In this document: positions 8,568 to 17,704 of the stretch, in pieces
Layout of the letters: each line of letters opens with the position of its first letter
Position numbering within the stretch: the stretch's first letter is position 1
NCBI GenBank assembly: GCA_018814405.1
Contig: JAHIZO010000009.1
Coordinates: 62,001 to 126,000, forward strand
Length of the DNA: 64,000 nt
Direction of reading: 5' to 3'
From: Gammaproteobacteria bacterium
GTDB lineage: Bacteria; Pseudomonadota; Gammaproteobacteria; Burkholderiales; Gallionellaceae
Position numbers and translations under genes: made by a program
The notes under the pieces: generated by a model
What the model saw: the letters and a program-made list of their open reading frames with translations, nothing else
Told to the model about the DNA's origin: nothing
Databases searched by the model: none

Positions 8568-9407
8568 TTACTTTCCACTGCCCATAACCGCCGCAAACCG
8601 TTTGTCCAGTGCGGGCTGTCTCTCGAAACTATCCAGTGCGGGCGTCATCTCATTCGCCAGCAGTTCCAGCCGCTTGTCGAATGAAGGATGGGTCTTGAAC
8701 ATCAGGGCGAGGTTGGAGTCGCCGGGGTTGATGGATTGCAGGGTCTGCAACACGGCGGGGAGTCCGTAGGGATCGTATCCGGCGCGGGCGGCGAGGACGA
8801 CCCCCATGCGGTCGGATTCGAATTCGTCCTGCTTATCCAGACCGCGCGCATAGATCTCGGTGCCGGCGCTGACCAGCTTGGTGAGGCGCGGATCGCCGCC
8901 GTGGGTCTTGATCGCGTCATTGGCGAGGTCACTGAACAATTCTGAACGTGCGCCTTTCTTCAACGCCATCAGGTGATGTTTACGCAGCACATGCGAGATC
9001 TCATGCGCGAGCACACCGGCCAGTTCGGCCTCGTTGTTCATGCGCGCGAGCAGACCTTTGGTGATGAACACATACCCGCCAGGAGCGGCGAAGGCATTGA
9101 TGTCTGGGTCGTCCAGCACACCGAATTGCCAAGGGATATCAGGGCGCTCGGTCTGCAGCGCGATCCAGCGACCGACGCGATTCACGTAGCGTTGCACTTC
9201 GGGATTATCGAGCAGCGGTGCTGCGCCAAGCAGGTTGCTGGCGATGCCAGTGCCCAGCTCGATCTCCTGCGGTTCGCTCACGTCTTCGTTGGCCTTCTTG
9301 ATCTTCTGCACCGTCTTCACGGCTTTCTCCAGATCGAAGTTACCGAAGTCGAAAGCCTGCGCTGGGAGCGCCAGGCTCAATGCCATCATCAGAATGATCG
9401 ATCTCAT
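8568..9407 (-). CDS. M48-family metalloprotease, periplasmic
   Basis: A cleavable signal peptide (MRSIILMMALSLALPAQA) precedes an M48 peptidase domain. The zinc ligands are H135 and H139 in HEISH and E197 in DEFESDRMG. The protein lacks membrane helices and TPRs, so it resembles the short YcaL/LoiP or BepA-core type of envelope protease. The start overlaps the SH3 gene by 4 bases with GGGAGGTGAGCG as ribosome binding site. Role inferred: quality control or processing in the periplasm. Confidence 0.88.
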   Translation of the reverse strand: MRSIILMMALSLALPAQAFDFGNFDLEKAVKTVQKIKKANEDVSEPQEIELGTGIASNLLGAAPLLDNPEVQRYVNRVGRWIALQTERPDIPWQFGVLDDPDINAFAAPGGYVFITKGLLARMNNEAELAGVLAHEISHVLRKHHLMALKKGARSELFSDLANDAIKTHGGDPRLTKLVSAGTEIYARGLDKQDEFESDRMGVVLAARAGYDPYGLPAVLQTLQSINPGDSNLALMFKTHPSFDKRLELLANEMTPALDSFERQPALDKRFAAVMGSGK

Positions 9408-9898
9408 CGCTCACCTCCCGGCAGATAGCCCACCTGTTGTGGCTTAAGTTTTCCCTGTTTGGCGAAGCGTTTCGCTTCGTCCTTGGTGGCTGCGTACTGT
9501 TTGGCCTCCTCCAGCTCCTGCGGATTCGGTTTGGAGTTCTTCAAGTCTTCTTCGGACAGGCCACGCACGCCGGTGGTGACGGAGCTACCGCCGCGCCCGG
9601 TCTGCGCCACGTTGAATAAAGAACGCAAACCATTGTCGGCGCGACGCTGCGTGGTACCGCGCACCAGTTGCAAGCTGAGCATCTTCACCCATCCGGTGCT
9701 CGTGCCGCTCTTCACTTGCGTCCATGAGGCGCGGCGCATCAACACTTCGACTTTGCTGCGTTCCGGCAAGGTCAGCAGGGTCTTGGCATCGCTGTAAGGT
9801 TTATCTTTCAACTCCGTGCTGCGCAGCGTGATGGCCTCTTCTGCTACGGCACTGGCGATGAAGCCGAGTGCCAAAAAGGCTACGATCAATCTCTTCAT
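9404..9898 (-). CDS. Periplasmic SH3-domain protein
   Basis: A signal peptide (MKRLIVAFLALGFIASAVA) is followed by a bacterial SH3 fold over residues about 22-85 (AEEAITLRSTELKDKPYSDAKTLLTLPERSKVEVL...WVKMLSLQ). The C-terminal 70 residues are charged and probably helical. Such SH3 domains often bind peptidoglycan or peptides. It overlaps both the upstream cyclase gene and the downstream M48 gene by 4 bases, so the three products are likely made together. Confidence 0.8.
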   Translation of the reverse strand: MKRLIVAFLALGFIASAVAEEAITLRSTELKDKPYSDAKTLLTLPERSKVEVLMRRASWTQVKSGTSTGWVKMLSLQLVRGTTQRRADNGLRSLFNVAQTGRGGSSVTTGVRGLSEEDLKNSKPNPQELEEAKQYAATKDEAKRFAKQGKLKPQQVGYLPGGER

Positions 9899-11745
9899 GC
9901 CGACTCTCCTTTTCTGGACGGTGCGAACAGTTCTACTTCCTGCTCGCGCCCTTTTACCTTGAACGAACCGAACGACTGGAATTCAAAAGCATCACCGCAG
10001 GCTTGCATGGTCTCACGCGAAACGAGGATGCGCGACACGCCCTTGGTCAGTCCTTCGATGCGGCTGCCCAGGTTCACCGTGTCGCCGATGGCGGTATATT
10101 CGCGGCGCTGTTCGCTGCCGATCAAACCGACCACGGCCGGGCCGCTGTGGATGCCGATACCGACATCGAAGGTCGCATCTTCTTCGCCCAATTCTTTCTT
10201 GAATTTCTGCAACACCTCACCCATCTCCAGCGCGGCTTCTACCGCGTGTTTGGCATGGTCGGGATCGTCCAGCGGTGCGCCCCAGAAAGCCATGATGCAA
10301 TCGCCGATGAACTTGTCGAGCGAACCGCCGTGACGGAACACTACTTCCACCTGCAAGCTGAAATAGCGGTTGAGCAGTTCCACCACCTGCTCCGGCGTAC
10401 GCTTCTCGGACAGCGTGGTGAAGCCTCGGATGTCGGAGAACAAGATGGTGATCTGTCGGCTTTCGCCTTGACGACTCAGACCACCGTGCGCGACCAGTTC
10501 CTGCACCACATGCGGGTTGACGAAGCGACTGAACAATTGCACGGCTTGTTCGCGTGATTTGCGTTCGCGCAGATAGGCGCGTAACGCAAAGGCGACATAG
10601 GCCAGCCAGACCAACAGTAGTGGCGACAACACCGGCAACAACATCAAGTTACCGACCGCGAAGTATTCCGCCAGCAACATCAGCACGGTGACTAGCACCA
10701 TGCCCTGCCCCACTTTTAGCGCATTCATGCCACGCATGAACACGATGCTCAACACACCGATCAGCAACAGCGCGAGGCCGCTCGGGAAGCCTTCGTCTGC
10801 ACGGCGCATGGCGCGGCCGTTCTTCAGGTTGTCGATAGCGGTCGCCAGCATCTCCACGCCGGGATACAGACTGGCCAACGGCGTGACGCGCACATCGTGC
10901 ATGCCGGTGGCGGCAGTGCCGATGATGACGATCTTGTCTTTCAATTCATCTGCCGGACGCTGGCGCTTTTCGCGCTGCATATCGGCATACAGGTCTGCAT
11001 AGGAGATATGTTCGAACGCACCTGCTTTGCCACGCCAAGCGAGGATCAAGTCTGCCTGCTGCGGTACCTCATAGCCTAAATCTTGTGCGACGCGGGCGGG
11101 CAGCGAGGGGATGCGCCAGCCGTAGGCATCGGTATAAAGCTGGTAACGGCGGCCGACACCGTCGGCATCTTCTTCAAAGTTGATGGTGCCGACGCGCCAA
11201 TGTTCGGGGTCTAACGCCAGCGGTGGCAGCACGGCGAGCTTGGCCTTGTCGTCCGCTGCATCACCGCGTTGCAGGCCGAGCAAGGGTGCGATGTCGATGA
11301 TGAATGCACCTTGCGCATCCATCGCGGCAGCGCGACGCACCATGGGGAAGTAAACGTTGTCCACGCCTTGCAGTGCTTGATTGAACGCGGCGTCGCTGTC
11401 GGGACGGAATGCATCACCCTCACTGAACAGGATGTCGAACACGATAGCTTTCGGCTGCTGCGCAGCGATGCCCTGTACCAGTTCACCGTGGATGGCGCGC
11501 GGCCAGGGCCAGCGCCCGGCATCGTTCTCCATCTGCGTCAGACTGTTATCGTCGATATCGACGATGACGATATCGGGATCGGGTGCCAACGCTGTTGCCT
11601 GCATGCGCACGAAGGCATCCGACAGGCGATTCTCCAGCGGAGACAGTGCATGCAGATACATCAACTCCAGCAACGCAAGCAACATGAACGCCAGCCCGAT
11701 GTGTTGGGCGCTTTGTCTATCTGGGTTGCGCGGCGCGTTGTGCAT
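9895..11745 (-). CDS. CHASE2 sensor adenylate/guanylate cyclase
   Basis: One membrane helix (residues 17-35) is followed by an extracytoplasmic CHASE2 domain to about residue 310, three membrane helices (about 315-395) and a class III cyclase domain (about 425-600). The two metal-binding Asp are in FSDIRGF and GDCIMAF, and the catalytic Asn/Arg pair is in VNLGSR, so the enzyme looks active. Whether the product is cAMP or cGMP is not decided by sequence, although Lys in LDKFIGD favours ATP. It is 5 bases after the globin gene and overlaps the SH3 gene. Confidence 0.88.
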   Translation of the reverse strand: MHNAPRNPDRQSAQHIGLAFMLLALLELMYLHALSPLENRLSDAFVRMQATALAPDPDIVIVDIDDNSLTQMENDAGRWPWPRAIHGELVQGIAAQQPKAIVFDILFSEGDAFRPDSDAAFNQALQGVDNVYFPMVRRAAAMDAQGAFIIDIAPLLGLQRGDAADDKAKLAVLPPLALDPEHWRVGTINFEEDADGVGRRYQLYTDAYGWRIPSLPARVAQDLGYEVPQQADLILAWRGKAGAFEHISYADLYADMQREKRQRPADELKDKIVIIGTAATGMHDVRVTPLASLYPGVEMLATAIDNLKNGRAMRRADEGFPSGLALLLIGVLSIVFMRGMNALKVGQGMVLVTVLMLLAEYFAVGNLMLLPVLSPLLLVWLAYVAFALRAYLRERKSREQAVQLFSRFVNPHVVQELVAHGGLSRQGESRQITILFSDIRGFTTLSEKRTPEQVVELLNRYFSLQVEVVFRHGGSLDKFIGDCIMAFWGAPLDDPDHAKHAVEAALEMGEVLQKFKKELGEEDATFDVGIGIHSGPAVVGLIGSEQRREYTAIGDTVNLGSRIEGLTKGVSRILVSRETMQACGDAFEFQSFGSFKVKGREQEVELFAPSRKGESA

Positions 11746-11750
11746 GGTGT

Positions 11751-12149
11751 TTATTCTGCCTGATTGCGCATGAAATCAGCGACTTTCTGGAAGGCGTCCT
11801 TCAGCTCCTTGCGCAGCGCTTCGTCTTCCACCACATCGTCCAGCGCCTGCGACATGCACATCATCCACTGGTCGCGCTCGGTGTCGCCGACTGCGAACGG
11901 CAGATGGCGCTGGCGCAGACGCGGATGGCCGAACTTCTCCACATACAGTTGCGGCCCGCCCATCCAGCCGGTAAGGAACATGAACAGTTTCTCTTCTGAT
12001 CCTTTGAGGCTGATGTGATGCATCTTGCGGATGCGATGCACCTCGGGCAGCTCATCCATCAATTGATAAAAACGCTGCACCAACTCGCGTATCTTGGTTT
12101 CGCCGCCGATGCGCCGGTAGTGGTCGTTCTGGGGTTCTGTCGCTTGCAT
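11751..12149 (-). CDS. Group II truncated hemoglobin
   Basis: A 132-residue globin of the trHbO type. The signature GHPRLRQRHLPF carries the proximal His (H82) and W95 corresponds to the G8 Trp typical of group II. The Gly-Gly pairs near residues 15-16 and 64-65 fit the truncated fold. It may bind O2, NO or sulfide and detoxify or deliver ligand. It precedes the CHASE2 cyclase by 5 bases and is probably the first gene of that operon. Confidence 0.87.
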   Translation of the reverse strand: MQATEPQNDHYRRIGGETKIRELVQRFYQLMDELPEVHRIRKMHHISLKGSEEKLFMFLTGWMGGPQLYVEKFGHPRLRQRHLPFAVGDTERDQWMMCMSQALDDVVEDEALRKELKDAFQKVADFMRNQAE

Positions 12150-12181
12150 GTATTTCTCCTAAAACTACTTGTCCACGAAAT

Positions 12182-12234
12182 ACACGAAAATCACGAAATA
12201 CAACCATCCGAGGTTCCGTTCGTGATTTTCGTGT
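12182..12234. repeat. Perfect 16-bp inverted repeat between genes
   Basis: ACACGAAAATCACGAA and TTCGTGATTTTCGTGT are exact reverse complements separated by 21 bases. They fill the gap between the methyltransferase and globin genes. It could end or stabilise the mRNA, or be a small intergenic palindromic element; no U-run follows. Confidence 0.6.
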
Positions 12235-12252
12235 GTTTAGTGGGTCATCGTT

Positions 12253-13095
12253 TCAAATAGCGAATCTGCCGCTCAGTTCTTGCAGGCCAAGCATCTCCAG
12301 CATCTCTGTCAATCTTTGCGCCGCCTTTTGGCGCGGCAGGTCTTTGTAGCTGGCGATGATGAGCTCGTTCTTCATCGAATGCTCCCACCCCACCAGCTCG
12401 GTCACCGTCACCTGATAACCGTGCGCTTCCAGTTGCAGGCAGCGCAGCACGTTGGTGGCGTGGCTGCCGAATTCACGCGTGTGGATGGGGTGGCGCCACA
12501 GTTCGGTCAGTGTGTTCTTCAATGCCGCACCTTTGTTCTTGCGCAGCACCGAGGCCACTTCGGCCTGACAGCACGGCACCAGCACGATGTGCTTGGCCTG
12601 CTTCGCCAGTGCGAACTTGATAGCGTCATCGGTCGCGGTATTGCAGGCATGCAGCGCGGTCACCACATCCACTTGCGCGGGCAACTTGTCCGAGGTGATG
12701 GAATCCGCCACAGACAGGTTGAGGAAGGACATGCCGCCGAAATCGAGATGCTGCGCCAGTTCGCGCGAATGGGTCACCAGCTCCTCGCGCGTCTCGATGC
12801 CGTAGATATGCGAGGCATCCTGCAAGGACTTGAAGAACAAGTCGTACAGAATGAAGCCCAGATAGGATTTTCCTGCACCGTGATCGACCAACGTCACGGC
12901 ATCGCGCTCGTTCTTCACTTCCTGCAGCAGCGGTTCGATGAACTGGTACAAGTGATACACCTGCTTCAGTTTGCGGCGCGAATCCTGGTTCATCTTGCCA
13001 TCGCGCGTGAGGATGTGCAGCGCCTTCAGCAGTTCGATGGACTGGCCTTGCCGTATCTCGGGGTAGCTTATATCTGCTTTGTTTGATTTGTTCAT
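12253..13095 (-). CDS. SAM-dependent methyltransferase (Methyltransf_32-like)
   Basis: A Rossmann-type methyltransferase core spans residues about 65-200. Motif I is LVDHGAGKSYLGFILYD, motif II is IYGIETREELV, and ALHACNTATDDAI with LVPCCQAEV follows, the pattern of the Methyltransf_32 family. Family members act on RNA or protein, but the target here is unknown. The N-terminal 50 residues look helical. It lies upstream of the globin gene on the same strand, separated by an inverted repeat, so it may be a separate transcript. Confidence 0.75.
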   Translation of the reverse strand: MNKSNKADISYPEIRQGQSIELLKALHILTRDGKMNQDSRRKLKQVYHLYQFIEPLLQEVKNERDAVTLVDHGAGKSYLGFILYDLFFKSLQDASHIYGIETREELVTHSRELAQHLDFGGMSFLNLSVADSITSDKLPAQVDVVTALHACNTATDDAIKFALAKQAKHIVLVPCCQAEVASVLRKNKGAALKNTLTELWRHPIHTREFGSHATNVLRCLQLEAHGYQVTVTELVGWEHSMKNELIIASYKDLPRQKAAQRLTEMLEMLGLQELSGRFAI

Positions 13096-13120
13096 TTCTT
13101 GAAACGCTCGACTACAAGCA

Positions 13121-14425
13121 TCACCCTTTCATAGTCTCAGCCGAATATTCAGCCAATGTCTGATTCATCATACTCAGCCAAGCGCACATCACCTGACCGC
13201 CTGCATTTTCCCCACCGGTCTGGGCAGACCACTGACGTGCAATCTCCAGCATCAGCGACTTGAACTGCCAGGTCACTTCATCCAGAAGCAAGGCGTAATC
13301 CTTCATGCATTCCGGATCCTCCTCGAACATCTGGATCAAACTCTCTGGGTCACGTGGATCAAACCCAGCTTCAAACAATCCCAGCCGCAGTTCCTCCAGC
13401 CGCGCCTGAGCGAATTCCTGCGCCTGTGGATTACACGTCACACCGTCATTCTGATAGAAGTCGTTGAACAGTATCGAGATGAGTTGCACCTGCTTGGTCA
13501 GTCTCTCAAAGGACATCCCTTCCTGTACTCCTTCTGACGAATCCCTGAAAATACTCAAGAATCCTATCAAGCCCTGCCCATACTTCCTCGAATTCAACTT
13601 GAGCATCACATCCAGCTTCTTCCAAGGGATTTCGGCCTTTTCAGAATCGAAGGCTTTGGCCGCCAGTTCGGCGATCGCCAAAATCTGGCCATTCCGACTG
13701 ATCTTGTCACCACGCAACCCTCTGGGATATCCGCTTCCGTCCATCCGTTCATGATGCTCCAACACGGCATTGCCAACTGCGCGCGGCAACTCGGGGAATT
13801 CGTTGAGCAATATATAAGCGGTCAATGGATGTGCGTACAGGTGTTTGCGCTCTGCCGGAGTCATCTCGTGGTGAGGTTCCAATAGTGCGGGATCGATATG
13901 CAATAGGCCGATATCATGGAACAGCGCAGCAATACCCGCCCACTTTACCTCTGCCGCATTCAGTCCATCACACCGGGCCAGATAGGTACTGACGGCCATG
14001 AGCAACAGGCTATGCTCGTAGATACGAGGAAACTTCTCTTTCGCAACGGTCAATTTGAACGCCAGCGCAGACGGGATCTTAAAATCGCCGAGGATCTGCC
14101 GATACGAATCCCCCTTGCGCATCTCGTCGCCCAGCGCTGTCATCCGAGAATTGCTCTCCATCAATATCTCTAGGTCGGACAATACCCGCGCAATGGACAA
14201 CATGTCATCCGTAGTCAATGCTTTATCCAGCACAGGCAGCAACTTATGTCGGACCAGTTTTTCATAGAGGGAACTGGTAACCTGTATCCCAGCTGCAAGA
14301 AGCTTGATTCCCGTCTGTGAATAGATATCACAAGTACTCACGATCCGCCGTTCGTCACCCAATTCCGTGACGGCACGCAGATAATGTTTATCGACAACCT
14401 GATCTTTCTCCTCCGGCAACGTCAA
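13121..14425 (-). CDS. HD-GYP domain c-di-GMP phosphodiesterase
   Basis: An N-terminal region of about 140 residues of unknown fold precedes an HD-GYP domain over residues about 140-290. The motifs LFHDIGLLHID and EHHERMDGSGYP are intact, so c-di-GMP hydrolysis is likely. A C-terminal helical domain of about 110 residues follows (EGMSFERLTKQVQLISILFNDFYQNDG...). The start is TTG; a strong AAGGAGGGGG lies a few bases upstream and no ATG is available, so TTG is well supported. There is no membrane segment; the protein is probably cytoplasmic. Confidence 0.87.
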   Translation of the reverse strand: MTLPEEKDQVVDKHYLRAVTELGDERRIVSTCDIYSQTGIKLLAAGIQVTSSLYEKLVRHKLLPVLDKALTTDDMLSIARVLSDLEILMESNSRMTALGDEMRKGDSYRQILGDFKIPSALAFKLTVAKEKFPRIYEHSLLLMAVSTYLARCDGLNAAEVKWAGIAALFHDIGLLHIDPALLEPHHEMTPAERKHLYAHPLTAYILLNEFPELPRAVGNAVLEHHERMDGSGYPRGLRGDKISRNGQILAIAELAAKAFDSEKAEIPWKKLDVMLKLNSRKYGQGLIGFLSIFRDSSEGVQEGMSFERLTKQVQLISILFNDFYQNDGVTCNPQAQEFAQARLEELRLGLFEAGFDPRDPESLIQMFEEDPECMKDYALLLDEVTWQFKSLMLEIARQWSAQTGGENAGGQVMCAWLSMMNQTLAEYSAETMKG

Positions 14426-14486
14426 TATGCCCCCTCCTTAAGATTATTGTTCTTTGCCTTCAACCACGAGATTCACAGTCACTTCG

Positions 14487-15167
14487 TCACTGACAAAGGC
14501 CGGTCGCCCACAATTTTCCGTTCGCCATCAGTTCCGTGATGCGTCCGTCGTTCTGTTTCATGTTCACCGTTGCCTCGACTTGGCTCCCATCCTCCAGCCT
14601 TATCGTGACCTGATTGCCTGCCACCCGATATTGACCGCGAGTGCCGCCACTGCTGCCATGGGCCATCCCGGTATTGCCGCTATATGAGGATTCGCTGCTG
14701 TACAGTACATGACCTTGCCCGTCGAATTCGATCGAGGACGTGCGACTGTAGCTGCTGCCACTGTAACTGCTTGATGAACCGGACCACTGGCACAGCCTTC
14801 CACGCAATTGGGCATTTCCCCCTTGGGCCTGGTTTCGATCTTCTTTCTGCCATCCCGCTGTCGACACACGCTTGCAATTGATCCTATCGCCCTCCGGGAA
14901 CGTCACTTTCAAGCGATTCCCATTCAGAGAGTAGCGATAGGCTTCTTCGTCCCACTCGCCCTGCACCATGATTGCATCGCCCTGCAATCGGTAGCGGTTC
15001 ATCTCGCCGTCATAGATCAAACTGTCTGTACTCCGAAACGAAAGCGAAGTCGTGCCGTCTTCCCCCTGACATATCCAGTCCCCAAGCAACCCGTTCTTTG
15101 CCGCAGCCAAGGCAGGTGTTGAAAACAGCAGGTATACAAGCGAACCAATAAAGAACAGTTCTTTCAT
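14487..15167 (-). CDS. Hypothetical secreted beta-rich protein
   Basis: I do not recognise the family. A signal peptide ends near ALAAAKNG. The mature protein has a lipocalin-like pattern (LLGDWICQGEDGTTSLSF...) in two halves, joined by a low-complexity stretch SSSSYSGSSYSRTSS and followed by SSESSYSGNTGMAHGSSGG. Two or more disulfides are possible. Its start overlaps the mnmC stop by 4 bases, so it is probably co-transcribed with mnmC although a functional link is not obvious. Confidence 0.65.
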   Translation of the reverse strand: MKELFFIGSLVYLLFSTPALAAAKNGLLGDWICQGEDGTTSLSFRSTDSLIYDGEMNRYRLQGDAIMVQGEWDEEAYRYSLNGNRLKVTFPEGDRINCKRVSTAGWQKEDRNQAQGGNAQLRGRLCQWSGSSSSYSGSSYSRTSSIEFDGQGHVLYSSESSYSGNTGMAHGSSGGTRGQYRVAGNQVTIRLEDGSQVEATVNMKQNDGRITELMANGKLWATGLCQ

Positions 15168-17023
15168 TGTCGGCCCCCGTTTGAAGCAGGTGCTACTACA
15201 CTACCGCTGCGCCCCATCCTTGGCAATGGTGATAACGCATCCAGGATATCCGCTGGCAAAGGCGGTAATTGTCCGCACATCTGCGCGGCGATGATCTCGG
15301 CCGCGATACCCGCTGTGAGCAAGCCGCGCGTGCCGTGTGCCAGACTGCAATACAAGCCCAGCTCCACTTCGCCGACCAGCGGCATCGCACCAGGCGCGGA
15401 ACAGCGCACACCAGCGCGTCCACTTGCGGGCTGGATATCCCCCAATGCCTGCCGTAGCTCAGGCATTTGTGCAGAGATCTTGGCGAGATTCTCGGCATGA
15501 TCGACCTCTCGGATATCCGTCCCGTCATCGTCGAACGATGAAGTCGCACCCGCGACATGTTGCCCTTCCACCGCGGGTGCGCAATAACCTTCGGCACACA
15601 GCACGGCTTGCATCCTGCTGCTTGCATCAGTTGCGGCCAGCATGCTGATCTGTCCTCGCACAGGCAACAAAGGACACCCAGCGAATTGCGCCAGCTTCTT
15701 CGCCTGATGCGCCGAGCATACGACAGCTTGTTCCGCTTCGATGACAAAACCATCTCCACTCGCGTGCCATCCACTTGCGGTCCGTTCCAGTGAAGTGACT
15801 TCACTATCCAGTTGGATGATGATGTTCGGATGTTGCACCAATCGAGCACTGACTTCTGGAGGGACCACCCAACCTCCAGCGGGGAACCACAGGCCGCCAT
15901 GCATCATGGGCAAACCCGCCAGTTGTGAAGCTTGTTCTGCATCAACCGCCTGCAGCAAATGCGGCGGCCATTCCTGCGCGGCCAGTTTGCCGATGCGCTT
16001 GGCTTCAGATTCGGTGGCCGCCAGTTGCAACAACCCGCATTCGGCACGAAGCACATCATCTACTGGCATCACTTCGTCGAGTAGCCCCAATGCATGACCA
16101 TAAGAGGCCAGAACAAAGCGATGCAAGATATTCATGCCTGCGGCGAAACGTGCATGCAGGATGCCGCGCGGATTACCCGACGCGGCGCTGGCAAGCTGCG
16201 ATGCTGATTCGACCAATGTGACTTGAATACCGCGTTGCGCCAACGCATGTGCAGCGGCGCAACCAGCGAGACCGCCGCCGATGATGAGTGCGGAGCGCGG
16301 AGGCGCCCCTTTGGCAGGACTACTCTGGGAGTCACTCGATACAAATCTACCTTGCGTCATCTCCCACTTGCGGCTATAGCCAGGCACTCGCTTCACCTCG
16401 AATCCCGCCACTTGCAGACTGTCCTGCACCCGGCCTGCGCTGGTGTAAGCGGTCAGCGTCGTACCAGCATGTGAAGCACGCGCGATAGCCATCAGCACTT
16501 CGTCGCTCCACATTTGGGGATTCTTTGTTGGTGATAAGCCATCGAGAAACCAAGCATCCACACTATGAGATGGTAATTGCGGCAATGCTTGCGCAACATC
16601 TTCCAGCGCTAATGTCAGGCGGATACGCCCGCCTGCAAAGTGCCAACGATTCCATCCCGATACGCGGCGACGCCAACTGGCAAGTAAAGCCGAAGCCTGT
16701 ACAACAAGCTCCGGCCACAAGACCAACGCAGCGCTTAACGCGTCATCATCGATGGGATATTTTTCGGTACTGAAGAAATCTAGAGAAGCACCGAGCGGCG
16801 CGGTGTGCTCGAACAACTGCCACGCGCAAAGAAAATTCAGTCCGGTGCCGAAACCGGTCTCGCCGATACAGATGCTTTCGCCAGCGCACATTGCTGCGAA
16901 GCGTCTTCCCAGTTCATTGCCTTGCAGAAACACATGGCGTGTCTCTTCCAGACCGGACTCGGTAGAAAAGTACACGTCGCCGAAGCGGGAAGAGAATGGC
17001 TGGCCGTCTTTCCAGTCGAGCAT
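15164..17023 (-). CDS. mnmC: Bifunctional tRNA mnm5s2U34 biosynthesis protein MnmC
   Basis: MnmC finishes 5-methylaminomethyl-2-thiouridine at the wobble position of tRNA. The N-terminal domain (about 1-230) is a methyltransferase with ETGFGTGLNFL and FLDGLSPTKNP. The C-terminal domain (about 245-600) is an FAD oxidoreductase starting with ALIIGGGLAGCAAAHAL, with GNPRGILHARFA and the closing SLAHGTRGL. Both halves appear complete and the 619-residue length is normal. Confidence 0.93.
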   Translation of the reverse strand: MLDWKDGQPFSSRFGDVYFSTESGLEETRHVFLQGNELGRRFAAMCAGESICIGETGFGTGLNFLCAWQLFEHTAPLGASLDFFSTEKYPIDDDALSAALVLWPELVVQASALLASWRRRVSGWNRWHFAGGRIRLTLALEDVAQALPQLPSHSVDAWFLDGLSPTKNPQMWSDEVLMAIARASHAGTTLTAYTSAGRVQDSLQVAGFEVKRVPGYSRKWEMTQGRFVSSDSQSSPAKGAPPRSALIIGGGLAGCAAAHALAQRGIQVTLVESASQLASAASGNPRGILHARFAAGMNILHRFVLASYGHALGLLDEVMPVDDVLRAECGLLQLAATESEAKRIGKLAAQEWPPHLLQAVDAEQASQLAGLPMMHGGLWFPAGGWVVPPEVSARLVQHPNIIIQLDSEVTSLERTASGWHASGDGFVIEAEQAVVCSAHQAKKLAQFAGCPLLPVRGQISMLAATDASSRMQAVLCAEGYCAPAVEGQHVAGATSSFDDDGTDIREVDHAENLAKISAQMPELRQALGDIQPASGRAGVRCSAPGAMPLVGEVELGLYCSLAHGTRGLLTAGIAAEIIAAQMCGQLPPLPADILDALSPLPRMGRSGSVVAPASNGGRQ

Positions 17024-17102
17024 GGGTGAACAGGCGGTCTAGCCCGCCTTTGAGCATCAAAATCAGGACTGGGGATTATACGCATCGGTTATTGGATCAG
17101 CG

Positions 17103-17492
17103 CTATGCCATCCGTTGCAGGCTGGCGAAGAAGAGACTATCGAATCGTCGGCCAAGATGTTGTTTAAGTTGCTCATGCCCATCGTTCTCGAAGCGAGAGA
17201 ATTCGATCTCAGTCAAGAAGTCACCTTCATGCATCACTGTGACCAGACTGCGACCTACCAACTTCAATAGTGCGTGTTCGCCGCCATGCAACAAGGGCGG
17301 GACTTTCAACATTATCGACACTTCTTTTCCGCTGCAGATGTGGTGGTCACTGCGAATGCTCATGCTCGTTGTCGAGATATCGTGGGCAAAACCTTCACGA
17401 ATAGTGATCGGCTTGCCTTGTTTCTTGCAGTCACACAGAAATCTAACCGGCCAGTTAGCGGGATAACGCGGTTGAGTTTGGGCATCCTTCAT
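17103..17492 (-). CDS. Atypical PilZ-domain protein
   Basis: The start at ATG 17492 is preferred because GGAG lies 8 bases upstream; the ORF start at 17555 adds a non-conserved tail. The domain begins QPRYPANWPVRFLC and continues with the DxSxxG-like motif DISTTSMSI. The first Arg of the RxxxR c-di-GMP motif is Gln and the Gly of DxSxxG is Ser, so ligand binding is doubtful. The body is otherwise PilZ-like (IMLKVPPLLHGGEHALLKLVGRSLVTVM...EIEFSRF). It may be a degenerate receptor or a protein-interaction PilZ. Confidence 0.72.
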   Translation of the reverse strand: MKDAQTQPRYPANWPVRFLCDCKKQGKPITIREGFAHDISTTSMSIRSDHHICSGKEVSIMLKVPPLLHGGEHALLKLVGRSLVTVMHEGDFLTEIEFSRFENDGHEQLKQHLGRRFDSLFFASLQRMA

Positions 17493-17572
17493 AGCATTTC
17501 TCCAATGTATCGTCACACGGAATTTTGTAATCTGGAGTATCCGCCGCGCACTCACCGCGTCAATATGCCAAA

Positions 17573-17616
17573 TGGCCTATATATTTTTGTGGGTATATAG
17601 ATAACGACCTATATAC
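17573..17616. promoter_or_regulatory. Cluster of three CCTATATA-type sites
   Basis: Within 44 bases there is TGGCCTATATATTTTT, then GTATATAG and CTATATAC as a perfect 8-bp inverted repeat with an 8-base spacer (17593-17600 and 17609-17616). The cluster lies in the divergent gap between the PilZ gene and the RsuA-type gene and so could control either. The first 16 bases recur exactly at 37011-37026. Confidence 0.45.
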
Positions 17617-17704
17617 TTTCCGCCACAGCCATATCTGGCACGGCTGGAAACACTAGATACCATTACAATTAGATTTACTTTAGCAAGCGCCACATTCAAC
17701 TCTG

